Part shown: positions 14,988-23,636 of the stretch, piece after piece | Layout of the letters: every line of letters starts with the position of its first letter | Numbering within the stretch: the first letter of the stretch is position 1 | From: Azospirillum thiophilum | GTDB taxonomy: Bacteria; Pseudomonadota; Alphaproteobacteria; Azospirillales; Azospirillaceae | Direction: 5' to 3' | Length of the DNA stretch: 64,000 bases | NCBI RefSeq assembly: GCF_001305595.1 | Contig: NZ_CP012406.1 | Coordinates: 1 to 64,000, forward strand | The notes under the pieces: generated by a model | The model's database searches: none | What the model saw: only the letters and a program-made list of their open reading frames with translations | What the model was told of the DNA's origin: nothing | Translations under genes and position numbers: made by a program

Positions 14988-16232
14988 ATGGCCTCTATCA
15001 TGACCAACACCTCCGCCATGACCGCGCTGCAGACCCTGCGTCGCGTGACCGGGGATCTGGAGACGACCCAGGACCGCATCTCGACCGGTCTGAAGGTCAA
15101 CAACGCCAAGGACAACGCCGCCTACTGGTCGATCGCCACCACCATGAAGGCCGACGTCGCCGGCTTCAAGGCGGTCAAGGAATCGCTGGAGCTGGGGTCG
15201 GGCACCACCAACACCGCGTCGGTCGCCTCCAAGAACATCGTCGAGAACCTGCAGACGCTGAAGGCCCGCGTCATCGCCGGCCAGACCAACGGCGTCGACA
15301 AGACGCTGATTCAGAACGACGTCGACCAGCTGGTCAAGCTGATCAAGGGCGCCGCCGCCGACGCCTCGTTCAACGGTGACAACCTGCTGAAGGTCACCTA
15401 CTCCAACGACGGCACCGCGAAGGACAAGGACGTCTCGATCCTGGCCTCGCTGAGCCGCAGCGACAGCACGGTCGACCCGAGCTACATCGAATTCCAGCGC
15501 CAGGACATGCGCGTGGAATCGATCGTCGGCAAGGCCACCATCGAGCAGCAGGTCGATTCGACCAACGACCTGAAGGCCTCGGTCGGCATCAAGCTCGGCG
15601 CCCCGGACACCACCTTCATCGACGGCCAGAGCCTGGGTCTCGGGTCGCTGACTCTGACCGTCACCAAGGAGGACGGCACCAAGGCGGACGTGTCGGTCGA
15701 CCTGTCGGGCGAGACCTACGACACCGATCTGGCGACCACCCGGACCAACATCGAGACGGCCGTCAACGCCGCCCTGACCACCGCCGGCGCCGACTTCCAG
15801 GTTGCCTTCAACGGCGACGCGCTGGAATTCACCGACCAGGACGTGAACACCGACGGCAACTTCACCGCCCAGATCTCCGGCCTGTGGGTCGGCTCGACGG
15901 AAAGCGACGCCTTCGGCGGCCTCGCCGACCTGACGCAGATCGACGTGGTCAACAACTCGAAGAAGTCGCTCGAGGTCATCAACTCCCTGCTCGACAGCGC
16001 CATCGGCAAGGCGGCGGTCATCGGCTCGATCGAGAACCGCGTGTCGGTGCAGAACGACTTCGTGTCGAAGCTGACGGACTCGATGAACAAGGGCATCGGC
16101 TCGCTGGTCGACGCCGACATGAACGAGGAATCGAGCCGCCTGCAGGCCCTCCAGGTCCAGCAGCAGCTCGCCATCCAGGCTCTGTCGATCGCCAACCAGG
16201 GTCCGCAGAACATCCTGTCGCTGTTCCGCTAA
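14988..16232 (+). CDS. Flagellin, lateral (Laf1/rhizobial) type
   Basis: This is the filament subunit, 414 residues. The ATG at 14988 (MASIMTNTSAMTAL) is chosen because GGAG at 14978-14981 is well spaced; the Met at 14976 would overlap that site. The N-terminal D0/D1 domain has TALQTLRRVTGDLETTQDRI and STGLKVNNAKDNAAYWSIAT. The C-terminal D1/D0 has QNDFVSKLTDSMNKGIGSLV and ending NQGPQNILSLFR. The variable centre (about residues 150-310) is Thr/Asp-rich. The N-terminus and length resemble Azospirillum lateral and rhizobial flagellins rather than the longer glycosylated polar type, which is why I infer a lateral system. Confidence 0.95.
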   Translation: MASIMTNTSAMTALQTLRRVTGDLETTQDRISTGLKVNNAKDNAAYWSIATTMKADVAGFKAVKESLELGSGTTNTASVASKNIVENLQTLKARVIAGQTNGVDKTLIQNDVDQLVKLIKGAAADASFNGDNLLKVTYSNDGTAKDKDVSILASLSRSDSTVDPSYIEFQRQDMRVESIVGKATIEQQVDSTNDLKASVGIKLGAPDTTFIDGQSLGLGSLTLTVTKEDGTKADVSVDLSGETYDTDLATTRTNIETAVNAALTTAGADFQVAFNGDALEFTDQDVNTDGNFTAQISGLWVGSTESDAFGGLADLTQIDVVNNSKKSLEVINSLLDSAIGKAAVIGSIENRVSVQNDFVSKLTDSMNKGIGSLVDADMNEESSRLQALQVQQQLAIQALSIANQGPQNILSLFR

Positions 16233-16408
16233 GCCCGGCAGGGCGGCGCCATCGTCCGAACCCCTGGACGGTGGCGCCGCTCCGCGCTTCGACCCTTCCG
16301 CTCCGGCCCGTCCGCTTCCGGCCCGTTGGCCCCGGCCCTGCGCCCGACCCGATCCACCGCAACCGGTCCGGCTTTCCGCCGCAAGGATCCCATCCCAGGG
16401 GTGCGCCC

Positions 16409-16804
16409 ATGAGCATCGCCGCCTACCACCAGACCATCGCCGAGAGCGACGATCCGCGAAAGATCGAGTACCGCGTGTTCCTGCGGATCACGCTGGCGCT
16501 GGAGCGCAACGGCTCCGCCGACTGGCGCTCGTCCGATCTGAAGGACGCGCTGTGGCGGAACCTGGAGCTGTGGAACACCCTGCGCGCCGACCTGCTGGAG
16601 GACGGCAACGCCCTGCCCGAGGCGCTGCGCGCCGGGCTGGTCTCGCTGTCCTTCACGGTGGAGCGCCACAGCCAGCGCGTCCTGCGCGGCGAGGGCGGCG
16701 TCGACCTGCTGGTCGACATCAACCGGGCGGTGATGCAGGGATTGCAGGGCGCCCGCCAGCCCGCCAGGGAATTGGTGACGGAGGATCTGTCCTATGGCGC
16801 TTAA
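16409..16804 (+). CDS. flaF: Flagellar biosynthesis regulator FlaF
   Basis: FlaF works with FlbT in alphaproteobacteria to couple flagellin synthesis to assembly, FlaF being needed for flagellin production. The ATG at 16409 gives 131 residues, with the frame open upstream only by chance. Family features are the N-terminal YHQTIAESDDPRKIEYRVFL, the central LWRNLELWNTLRADLLEDGN and the C-terminal LLVDINRAVMQGLQG, where 'DINR..M.GL' is diagnostic. It overlaps the flbT start by 11 bp. A second FlaF-like domain is found far away at 55980-56549. Confidence 0.93.
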   Translation: MSIAAYHQTIAESDDPRKIEYRVFLRITLALERNGSADWRSSDLKDALWRNLELWNTLRADLLEDGNALPEALRAGLVSLSFTVERHSQRVLRGEGGVDLLVDINRAVMQGLQGARQPARELVTEDLSYGA

Positions 16805-17282
16805 GCTCCGCCTCAAGCCCTGCGAGCGCGTGGTCATCAACGGCTGCGTCGTGCAGAACGAGAACCGCCGCTACACGCTGACGGTCTCCAACTTCGCCCA
16901 GATCATCCGCGGCAGCGACATCCTGCAGGAGGAGGACGCCGTAACCCCGGTGCGCCGCGCCTATTTCCTGATCCAGAACATGCTGCTCGACCCCACCGCC
17001 GCGGCCACCGGCGGCGGTGCCGTCGCCGACGCGATGGCCCAGCTCTACACCGCCTTCACCCGTCCGGACATCCAGGACCGCATCGCCCGCGCCATGGGGC
17101 ATGTCGGCGAACGCGACTATTACAAGGCGCTCGCCGCCCTGCGGCCGGTCATGGACTATGAGGGCACGCTGCTCGCCGCCACGGGGGCGGCCGCGGCCGT
17201 TCCGGCGATCCGCCTCGACCAGCAGGCCGCAGATCAATACGCCACGGGCCAGCACGCCTTCGACCAGCACGCGGGAGGATGA
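16794..17282 (+). CDS. flbT: Flagellar biosynthesis repressor FlbT
   Basis: FlbT binds flagellin mRNA in Caulobacter and lowers its stability until the hook is complete. The 162-residue protein has the family N-terminus LKLRLKPCERVVINGCVVQN followed by RRYTLTVSNFAQIIRGSDIL, then VRRAYFLIQNMLLDP and a helical region GHVGERDYYKALAALRPVMD. The C-terminal extension (about residues 130-162) is Ala/Gln/His-rich and longer than in the smallest homologues. It overlaps flaF at its start, and a FlaG-like gene follows 4 bp later, so filament production and its control are coupled in one unit. Confidence 0.93.
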   Translation: MALKLRLKPCERVVINGCVVQNENRRYTLTVSNFAQIIRGSDILQEEDAVTPVRRAYFLIQNMLLDPTAAATGGGAVADAMAQLYTAFTRPDIQDRIARAMGHVGERDYYKALAALRPVMDYEGTLLAATGAAAAVPAIRLDQQAADQYATGQHAFDQHAGG

Positions 17283-17286
17283 CGCC

Positions 17287-17676
17287 ATGCCCACCCCCGT
17301 CACCGGCGTGACCGGCCCGTCGGGCGACCGGTCCGTCGCCAGCGCCGACATCATCGCCGAGGCGCGCCAGCGCCAGGCCGACCGCCTGCGCGCCGCCCAG
17401 GCCGAGACGACCAAGCCGGCCGAGGTGGTGGAGCGCACGGCCAAGCCCGAGGCTGCCGAGGCCGAACCCAAGCACGCCGCCCGGCCCTACCGCGTCAACC
17501 TCGATCCCGACACCCAGCGGATCTACACCGAGGTGCTCGACACCGCGACCGGGGAGGTGATCATGCGTATCCCCGCCGGCTACGGTGCCGGAGCCGGGGC
17601 GGAGGACGGCACGCAGGATGCGTCCGGGGCGTCCCCCGGGGCGGCGGAAGCGGACGGCGGGGAGGCGACGGCATGA
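17287..17676 (+). CDS. Small FlaG-like flagellar protein
   Basis: This is a 129-residue product, disordered and Ala/Glu-rich apart from one ordered segment at about residues 63-97: YRVNLDPDTQRIYTEVLDTA followed by TGEVIMRIPAGYG. This matches the FlaG pattern 'VVD..TGEVIRQIP', a small family affecting filament length in other bacteria. The flanks are low-complexity. Its stop overlaps the next start by 4 bp (ATGA). The FlaG label is inferred from that one motif plus context. Confidence 0.6.
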   Translation: MPTPVTGVTGPSGDRSVASADIIAEARQRQADRLRAAQAETTKPAEVVERTAKPEAAEAEPKHAARPYRVNLDPDTQRIYTEVLDTATGEVIMRIPAGYGAGAGAEDGTQDASGASPGAAEADGGEATA

Positions 17677-18464
17677 CGACCATCGTCGACCTGCGGGTGG
17701 TCAGCCGCAACCACGACCGCTACGAACAGGCGATCCGCAGCCGGCCGGCGGTGCAGCGCGCGATCAGCTATTTCCAGGACAACATCGGCAAGATCACCAA
17801 CACCGAAGACTTCATGAAGGACGACAAGCTCTATCGCTTCGTCCTGGAAGCCTTCGACCTGGGCAGCCAGGCGAAGTCGCGCGGCCTGATCCGCAAGGTG
17901 CTGGAAGAGGGGGTGACCGACGGCGCCTCCACCGCCAACCGGATGAGCGACGCCAAGTTCAAGGAAATGGCGACCATCCTGGGATTTGCCGAGAGCGGCG
18001 GCGAGAATCTGAAGCAGCCGGCCGTCGTCCAGGCGATCATCGACCGCTATGTCGACGTGACGCTGGAGGTCGATTCGGAGGCGCAGAACCCGGCGGTGCG
18101 GCTTGGCCTCTATTTCCAGCGGCGGGCCGGGAACATCACCAACTGGTATCAGGTGATGGCCGACAGCGCGCTGCGCAAGGTGGTCTACACCACGCTCGGG
18201 CTGCCGGACCAGACGGCGCTGCTGGACGTCGACAAGCAGAAGGCGCTGCTGGAAAAGCGGATGGACATCGCCGACCTCCAGGATCCGGCGAAGGTGAGCA
18301 AGCTGATGGACCGCTTCGCCGCGATGTATGATCTGCAGAACGGCTCCTCCACCGCGACCGCCTCCATGCCGTCGATCGGCCCGATCTCCCGCAGCGGGCG
18401 TGCCTCGATCATCTCGATCGACCCATCCATCACCATGTCGCTGATGAGCTTCCCGCGCTTCTGA
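17673..18464 (+). CDS. DUF1217 flagellar-locus protein
   Basis: This is a 263-residue soluble, mostly helical protein. Segments typical of DUF1217 are VQRAISYFQDNIGKITNTED, DDKLYRFVLEAFDLGSQAKS, GLIRKVLEEGVTDGAS and NPAVRLGLYFQRRAGNITNW followed by YQVMADSALRKVVYTTLGLP. The family occurs almost only in alphaproteobacterial flagellar clusters and is sometimes annotated as a flagellar or rod-associated protein; its mechanism is not settled. It starts inside the previous gene's stop and is followed by the 381-residue unknown. Confidence 0.8.
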   Translation: MTTIVDLRVVSRNHDRYEQAIRSRPAVQRAISYFQDNIGKITNTEDFMKDDKLYRFVLEAFDLGSQAKSRGLIRKVLEEGVTDGASTANRMSDAKFKEMATILGFAESGGENLKQPAVVQAIIDRYVDVTLEVDSEAQNPAVRLGLYFQRRAGNITNWYQVMADSALRKVVYTTLGLPDQTALLDVDKQKALLEKRMDIADLQDPAKVSKLMDRFAAMYDLQNGSSTATASMPSIGPISRSGRASIISIDPSITMSLMSFPRF

Positions 18465-18501
18465 TACCGCCGCGGGGCTCGCAGGCGGGAGGAACCCAGC
18501 C

Positions 18502-19647
18502 TTGCAGCCGCCAGCCGGCCACCCATCACAGGACCGAAGGACGCGCGACCGCATCCGGCCGCCGGGCACCACGGGCGCCGGGCCGGTGCGGCTCCGCGGC
18601 GCGGCCGGGGAGAGCGACGAGGATGACGGGCGCGACGCGCTGCACATCCTGCCGTTGTCGATCCTGCCGCTGGAGACGGCGGGGCTGCGCCGGGCTCGGC
18701 TGATCAAGAATGTCCGGCTGGAGACGGTGGCCGAGCTGTTCAACGACGCGCAGACCGGCAGCGGCCAGATCAGGATCGACCAGCTGCCGAAATGCTTCGG
18801 TCATGACGGTCCGGAATCCGCGCCGGACCCCGGGCCGGAATTCCGCCGCGACCTGCGCAAGATCAGCCAGATCGCCGAGTCCGCCAGCTTCGACGTCTAC
18901 AGCCTGCGGCTGGAGCTGCGCCGCCTGAACATCGCCGTCGACGAGGCCGGCGCCCTGCGCCTGTCCGCCGCCAAGCGGGCCGAGCTGACCAGCTACATGC
19001 GCGTCTTCACCCGGCCGCTGATCGAGCATGTCTATGGCGCGCAGGGCGCCAGCATCTCCAGCATGGACGAGCTGATCCGCCTGTTCGCCCAGCCGGACGT
19101 GGAGGAGGCGCGGCGCCGGCTGCAGCTGACCGCCGACCGGCTCGACATCCCGCTGCTCGAGATCCCGGCCTTCCTGGAGGAGTATGCCGACATCTTCCTG
19201 TCGCTGGCCTATTTCAAGCGCTGCCTGGACGACATCGTGCCCGACGTGCAGGGATTCCTCGGCTGGATGGCCGAACTGTACCGGGTCAGCGAGGTGCGGC
19301 GCGACGCCCGCCAGGGCCGCATGCTGGACGAGATCGGCCATGACCTGACCGACATCTCGACCTCGATCACCGGCCGCTTCGAGAGCTTCGACAACCGGTC
19401 GCGCGATTTCTGGCGCGACATCAACCCGCAGAGCTTCCGCAGCATCCGCGACCTGATCGTCACCCATCACCTGACCATCGGCGGGGTGCTGTGCGGGCTG
19501 GCGGTGAAGATGAATTTGTGGAAGCACCGCTTCTCCCGCGGCGGCGGCCCGATCCGCCGGCTGGAGTTCATCCGCTCGGAGATCCTGCCGGGACTTGCCC
19601 ACATCAAGACCATCGAGCAGGCGTCGCGCAACAACATGGGGATGTGA
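18502..19647 (+). CDS. Unknown 381-residue protein ending the flagellin operon
   Basis: The TTG at 18502 is supported by GGGAGGAA at 18487-18494, which gives a good spacing. The first 60 residues are disordered and Arg/Pro/Gly-rich. The rest is predicted helical, with LETVAELFNDAQTGSGQIRI, RPLIEHVYGAQGASISSMDE and IPAFLEEYADIFLSLAYFKR. A helical hairpin follows near the end (RMLDEIGHDLTDISTSITGR, then RFESFDNRSRDFWRDI). There is no membrane segment apart from a weak LIVTHHLTIGGVLCGLAV. I recognise no family. The operon position and closeness to DUF1217 suggest a flagellar link only by association. Confidence 0.65.
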   Translation: MQPPAGHPSQDRRTRDRIRPPGTTGAGPVRLRGAAGESDEDDGRDALHILPLSILPLETAGLRRARLIKNVRLETVAELFNDAQTGSGQIRIDQLPKCFGHDGPESAPDPGPEFRRDLRKISQIAESASFDVYSLRLELRRLNIAVDEAGALRLSAAKRAELTSYMRVFTRPLIEHVYGAQGASISSMDELIRLFAQPDVEEARRRLQLTADRLDIPLLEIPAFLEEYADIFLSLAYFKRCLDDIVPDVQGFLGWMAELYRVSEVRRDARQGRMLDEIGHDLTDISTSITGRFESFDNRSRDFWRDINPQSFRSIRDLIVTHHLTIGGVLCGLAVKMNLWKHRFSRGGGPIRRLEFIRSEILPGLAHIKTIEQASRNNMGM

Positions 19648-19662
19648 GCCCGGGGGGCCGGT

Positions 19663-20103
19663 TCAGGGCCGGGGATCCGGTTTGAGGCCGGGCGACGGCA
19701 CCGGGCGCGACACCACATAGGCGCCGGCCGCGGTCATCACCAGCCCGGTGCCGCCCAGCACCAGATAGCCCGGCGACGAAACGGCGAGGACGGCGAAGCT
19801 GGCGGACATGCCGGCGACGGCCATGACCTTGGCCTTGACCGGGACGGCGCCGCGGTCCTGCCACTCGCGCACGGCATGGCCGAAACGGGCGTCGTTGCGC
19901 AGGCGCTCGCGCAGGGCCGGATTGCCGCGGGCATAGGCCCAGCCGGCCACCAGCAGGAAAGGGACGGTGGGCAGAACCGGCAGGAACGCGCCGGCCGTGG
20001 CCAGCCCGACCGCCCCATGCCCGACCAGCAGCCACAGCCGCCGCCGCCCGCTGCCCGCGGCACCGTCCTCAGCTGCCTTGTCGATGTCGCCGTCTTCCGC
20101 CAC
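19663..20103 (-). CDS. YbaN/DUF454 family inner-membrane protein
   Basis: This 146-residue protein shows the DUF454 hallmarks: VGHGAVGLATAGAFLPVLPT, VPFLLVAGWAYARGNPALRE, then a linker with DARFGHAVREWQDRGAVP, and two further hydrophobic segments. It likely has four short membrane helices. The biochemical role of the YbaN family is unknown. It converges with the preceding gene 15 bp away and seems a bystander among the flagellar genes. Charged residues before the first helix suggest a cytoplasmic N-terminus. Confidence 0.85.
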   Translation of the reverse strand: MAEDGDIDKAAEDGAAGSGRRRLWLLVGHGAVGLATAGAFLPVLPTVPFLLVAGWAYARGNPALRERLRNDARFGHAVREWQDRGAVPVKAKVMAVAGMSASFAVLAVSSPGYLVLGGTGLVMTAAGAYVVSRPVPSPGLKPDPRP

Positions 20104-20213
20104 CCTGACCGCCCGTCCAATGTGAGACGTCGCACGTAATCGCCGGCAGGGATCCTAGCACGGCTTTCCGGCGCGGCTCCAGGGCGTCGGACCCCAGGTT
20201 GCGGACGGCGGCG

Positions 20214-20891
20214 TCACGCGCCCTTGCGGGTTTGTCCCGGCGTGGCGGCGTTGCCGGTCGCTTCCAGGCTGTAGAGCCTCGCCAGCAGCTGCGGCGCCGG
20301 CCGTTCGTCTGTTGGAATGGCCGCCGGGATTGCCGCTTGCGCGGATGCCGGTGCCGTTTCGGCCGGGGCGGTCTTGCGTCGCAGCGCTTCCGCCAGCGCC
20401 TGGGGGGAGGGCAGGGACGGGTCCATGCCGCCGTTGCCGCCGTCTCCGGGATCGAGCCAGGGCAGGGCTCCGGCCGGGGTGCCGGCCGTCGTTGCCGTGG
20501 CGGTGGCGGACTCCTCGCCGTCGATCAGGCTGCCGATGTGGCCGAGCACGCTGTCGCCGGTGACCTCCTCGAACGCGACCATGGCGGCGCTGCCGATCAG
20601 GCCGGGCAAGCCGCCGAACAGGAAGCCGCCGGCCAGCCGGGCGGGGATCGAGATGGTCTCGCCGGTCGCCTCGCGGTAGACCGACGACACCACCGGCAGC
20701 TGCTGGAGCGGGTTCACCGCATCCACCAGATCCCCGAAGCCGAGGCTCAACTTGTCGTCCAGCGTCTTGTCTTCCGGCGTCTTGGCCGGCTCGCTGCGGG
20801 CGGCGCGCTGCGCAGCGGCCGGGGTGACGGCCTTGGCGGCCAGCCCTTTGGTGGTCGGCTCCTTGGTGGTCGGCCGGGTGTCGATGCTCAT
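20214..20891 (-). CDS. Unknown protein coupled to fliI
   Basis: This is a 225-residue product whose start codon overlaps the fliI stop by 4 bp. The N-terminal 60 residues are Thr/Ala/Lys-rich. A conserved-looking core follows: LSLGFGDLVDAVNPLQQLPV, VSSVYREATGETISIPARLA and a glycine-rich hydrophobic stretch GGFLFGGLPGLIGSAAMVAF. The rest is Ala/Pro-rich. It occupies the place where fliJ normally follows fliI, yet it is not a coiled coil and cannot be called FliJ. No family was recognised. Tight coupling to fliI argues for a flagellar role. Confidence 0.65.
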   Translation of the reverse strand: MSIDTRPTTKEPTTKGLAAKAVTPAAAQRAARSEPAKTPEDKTLDDKLSLGFGDLVDAVNPLQQLPVVSSVYREATGETISIPARLAGGFLFGGLPGLIGSAAMVAFEEVTGDSVLGHIGSLIDGEESATATATTAGTPAGALPWLDPGDGGNGGMDPSLPSPQALAEALRRKTAPAETAPASAQAAIPAAIPTDERPAPQLLARLYSLEATGNAATPGQTRKGA

Positions 20892-22273
20892 GAACGGTCT
20901 CCGATGGCGGCAAGCAGCGCCTCCAGGCGCGCGAAGGTGGCGGCGGCGGGGGTGGGATCCTCCTTGCCCTGGCGCAGGAACTCCTCCAGCGGCGGATGCA
21001 GGTCGATGGCGGCGTCGGTCTCCGGATCGGTGCCGCGCTTGTAGGCGCCGAGCCGGATCATCTCCTTCATGCCGTCATAGGTGGCGGCCAGCGCGCGGGC
21101 GCGGCCGACGATGCGGTTCTCCCGCGCGTCGTGGCAGCCGGGCAGGGTGCGCGAGACGCTGCGCAGCAGGTTCACCGCCGGATAGCGGCCCTGTTCGGCG
21201 ATCTTGCGGTCCAGCACCAGATGCCCGTCGAGGATGCCGCGCACCGCGTCGGCGATCGGCTCGTCATGGTCGTCGCCGTCGACCAGCACGGTGAAGATGG
21301 CGGTGATGTCGCCGCCTCCATTGCCCTTGCCGCCGTCCTCCGGGCCTGGGCCGGCGCGTTCCAGCAGGCGGGGCAGTTCGGCGAAGACACTGGGGGGATA
21401 GCTCTTGGCGGTCGGCGGTTCGCCTGCGGCCAGCCCGATCTCGCGCTGGGCCATGGCGAAGCGGGTGACGCTGTCCATCAGGCAGAGGACGTGCTTGCCC
21501 CCCTGGTCCCCTGAATCGCGCAGCTCCTCCGCCACGCTCATGCAGAGCAGGGCGGCCTGCCGGCGCATCAGCGGCGGCTCGTCGGAGGTGGCGACGACGA
21601 CGACGGAGCGCGCCAGCCCTTCCGGTCCCAGATCGTCCTGGATGAATTCGCGCACCTCGCGCCCGCGCTCGCCGATCAGGCCGATGACGACGGCGTCGGC
21701 CTCGGCATGGCGGGCGACCATCGCCAGCAGGGTCGATTTGCCAACGCCCGATCCGGCGAAGACGCCCAGCCGCTGGCCGCGGCACAGCGGCACGAAGCTG
21801 TCGATCACCCGGATGCCGCTGTCCAGCCGCGCGCCCACCCGGCGCCGGGCGCAGGCGGCCGGCGGCGGCTGGCGCAGGGACCGCGGATGCTCGCCATTGC
21901 GCAGCGGACCCTTGCCGTCGATCGGTTCGCCCAGCGCGTTGACGACGCGGCCGAGCCAGCCCGGCCCCGGCCGCAGGGTGAAGGCGGTGTCGTCGGTGAC
22001 GGCGGCGCAGCCCTCCGCCACGCCGTCGAGGTTGTCGAAGGCCATCAGCAGCGAGCGGCCGTTGCGGAAGCCGATGGTCTCGCACAGCACCCGGCTGCCG
22101 CGCAGCGTCTCGGCATGGCATTTGTCGCCGACCGACAGCACGCGCTGCAGCCCGTCGACCTCCAGCGTCATGCCGGCGGCGGACCGGATTTCCCCGCGCC
22201 AGCGGCGGGTCGGCAGCCGGTCGAGTTCCGCCGCCAGGGTGGCGAGTGCCGGCATCGGCGCCGTCTCCGTCAA
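20888..22273 (-). CDS. fliI: Flagellum-specific export ATPase FliI
   Basis: FliI energises unfolding and loading of export substrates. The 461-residue protein has an F1-beta-like fold. The N-terminal barrel carries GLQRVLSVGDKCHAETLRGS. Walker A is GVFAGSGVGKSTLLAMVARH (about residue 170) and Walker B is HVLCLMDSVTRFAMAQREIG. VGLIGERG-type signature residues appear as VIGLIGERGREVREFIQDDL, and the C-terminal ALAATYDGMKEMIRLGAYKR is characteristic. It is divergent from flgB, and the tandem box lies between them. A glycine/serine run near residues 310-320 (DGGKGNGGGD) is an unusual insert. Confidence 0.96.
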   Translation of the reverse strand: MTETAPMPALATLAAELDRLPTRRWRGEIRSAAGMTLEVDGLQRVLSVGDKCHAETLRGSRVLCETIGFRNGRSLLMAFDNLDGVAEGCAAVTDDTAFTLRPGPGWLGRVVNALGEPIDGKGPLRNGEHPRSLRQPPPAACARRRVGARLDSGIRVIDSFVPLCRGQRLGVFAGSGVGKSTLLAMVARHAEADAVVIGLIGERGREVREFIQDDLGPEGLARSVVVVATSDEPPLMRRQAALLCMSVAEELRDSGDQGGKHVLCLMDSVTRFAMAQREIGLAAGEPPTAKSYPPSVFAELPRLLERAGPGPEDGGKGNGGGDITAIFTVLVDGDDHDEPIADAVRGILDGHLVLDRKIAEQGRYPAVNLLRSVSRTLPGCHDARENRIVGRARALAATYDGMKEMIRLGAYKRGTDPETDAAIDLHPPLEEFLRQGKEDPTPAAATFARLEALLAAIGDRS

Positions 22274-22307
22274 AGTCCATCGATGGACGCAGTCTAGCGG
22301 GGGGAAT

Positions 22308-22329
22308 TTAAATCCGGCTTTAAACCGGC
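22308..22329 (+). promoter_or_regulatory. Tandem 11-bp box in the fliI-flgB divergent spacer
   Basis: TTAAATCCGGC and TTTAAACCGGC abut each other, 85 bp before flgB and 34 bp from the fliI start. This is the most regular of the four boxes, with its two halves matching at 9 of 11 positions. A regulator bound here could serve both divergent units. Confidence 0.6.
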
Positions 22330-22414
22330 GGGTTCATCGTCCGATCCCATGTTCCGGCGCCATCCGGTCTTGGGAAGAGGCGCCCATCCGAAGACATGGT
22401 GGACCGAGGTCGCA

Positions 22415-22807
22415 ATGGATTTGAGTAAAATCGGTTTCTTCGAGCTTGCCGGGACGCGCATGGACTATCTGGCGCAGCGGCAGAAGCTGGTCGCCGAGAA
22501 TGTCGTGAACGCCAACACGCCCGACTACCAGGCGCGCGACCTGAAATCCTTCGACAGCGTGCTGGACGGCTTCCGCCCGGTGGAGACCGCCCGCACCGCC
22601 GGCCTGCATCTGGTGGGCACCCGCTCGACCGGTCCCTATCGTGAGGCGGGCAAGGCGGCCTTGTGGGAATCGACCCCCTCGGGCAACGCGGTGTCGCTGG
22701 AACAGGAAATGATCAAGGGCAGCGAGACCCGCGACGCCTTCGCACTGACCACCAGCCTGTTCCAGCGCAATGTGCAGATGCTGCGCATGGCCTGGCGCAA
22801 CGGCTGA
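22415..22807 (+). CDS. flgB: Flagellar proximal rod protein FlgB
   Basis: FlgB is the rod subunit nearest the MS ring. The ATG at 22415 (MDLSKIGFFELAGTRMDYLA) gives 130 residues, the normal size, while the frame upstream has no homology. The N-terminal rod motif LVAENVVNANTPDYQARDLK is diagnostic. The C-terminal TRDAFALTTSLFQRNVQMLR fits the family's closing helix. It begins the rightward flgB-flgC-fliE-fliQ unit downstream of the tandem box. Confidence 0.95.
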   Translation: MDLSKIGFFELAGTRMDYLAQRQKLVAENVVNANTPDYQARDLKSFDSVLDGFRPVETARTAGLHLVGTRSTGPYREAGKAALWESTPSGNAVSLEQEMIKGSETRDAFALTTSLFQRNVQMLRMAWRNG

Positions 22808-22832
22808 TGCGCCCACCGACGGAGACGACCCC

Positions 22833-23252
22833 ATGATGAACGATGTCCTCGGCGCGACGCTGAAGATCGCCGGCGCCGGCCTCCAGGCGCAATCGACCCG
22901 GCTGCGCGTGGTCGCCGAGAATCTCGCCAACGCCGATTCCACCGCCACGACCAAGGGCGGCGAGCCCTACCGCCGCAAGACGGTGTCGTTCGACAGCGTG
23001 ATGGACCGTTCGGTCGGGGCCGATCTGGTGCAGGTGAAGCAGATCGGCCGCGACCGCAGCGATTTCCAGCTCGCCTACGACCCCTCGCACCCGGCGGCGG
23101 ACGACAAGGGCTATGTCAAGAAGCCGAACGTCCAGCCGCTGATCGAGATGATGGACATGCGCGAGGCCGGCCGCGCCTTCGAGGCCAGCATGAACGTCAT
23201 CGAACAGTCGCGCGCCATGATGGGCCGCGTCGTCGACCTGCTGCGCAGCTGA
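22833..23252 (+). CDS. flgC: Flagellar rod protein FlgC
   Basis: FlgC is a proximal rod subunit. The 139-residue protein has the rod N-terminal motif GLQAQSTRLRVVAENLANAD and the FlgC-specific tail GYVKKPNVQPLIEMMDMREA followed by RAFEASMNVIEQSRAMM. An adjacent Met pair (22833 and 22836) leaves the exact start open by one codon. It lies 25 bp after flgB and 11 bp before fliE, all on the same strand, the classical flgB-flgC-fliE order. Confidence 0.96.
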   Translation: MMNDVLGATLKIAGAGLQAQSTRLRVVAENLANADSTATTKGGEPYRRKTVSFDSVMDRSVGADLVQVKQIGRDRSDFQLAYDPSHPAADDKGYVKKPNVQPLIEMMDMREAGRAFEASMNVIEQSRAMMGRVVDLLRS

Positions 23253-23263
23253 GGAGCCCTCCC

Positions 23264-23632
23264 ATGATCGAGATGTCCGTCGGCCGCGTCGCCGCCGCCT
23301 ATGCCGCCAACCGCAGCCCCGCCGTCAGCGGCCTCGCCGAGGCACAGGCGCCGGCCTCGGCTGCGTCGGCCTTCTCCGCCACCGGCGGCACCGACGCGGT
23401 GGCGGCCAGCGCCGAGAGCGATTTCGGCGGCTTCCTCGACAAGTCGATCGCCCAGGCGGTCGACACGCTGAAGGAGAGCGAGCGGGTGTCGCTGGCCGCG
23501 GTGTCGGGCAAGGCCAGCGCCCAGGACGTGGTGCGCTCGGTGCTGGCCGCCGAGATGACGGTGCAGAGCGTCGTCGCCATCCGCGACAAGATGGTCCAGG
23601 CCTATCAGGAGATCATGCGGATCGCGGTGTGA
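23264..23632 (+). CDS. fliE: Flagellar hook-basal body protein FliE
   Basis: FliE joins the MS ring to the rod. The product is 122 residues. The first 50 are Ala/Ser-rich and variable. The conserved C-terminal half has DFGGFLDKSIAQAVDTLKES and VVRSVLAAEMTVQSVVAIRD, ending KMVQAYQEIMRIAV, where 'YQEIMRM' is the family signature. It is followed by a 200-bp gap of palindromic repeats before fliQ. Confidence 0.95.
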   Translation: MIEMSVGRVAAAYAANRSPAVSGLAEAQAPASAASAFSATGGTDAVAASAESDFGGFLDKSIAQAVDTLKESERVSLAAVSGKASAQDVVRSVLAAEMTVQSVVAIRDKMVQAYQEIMRIAV

Positions 23633-23636
23633 GCCG

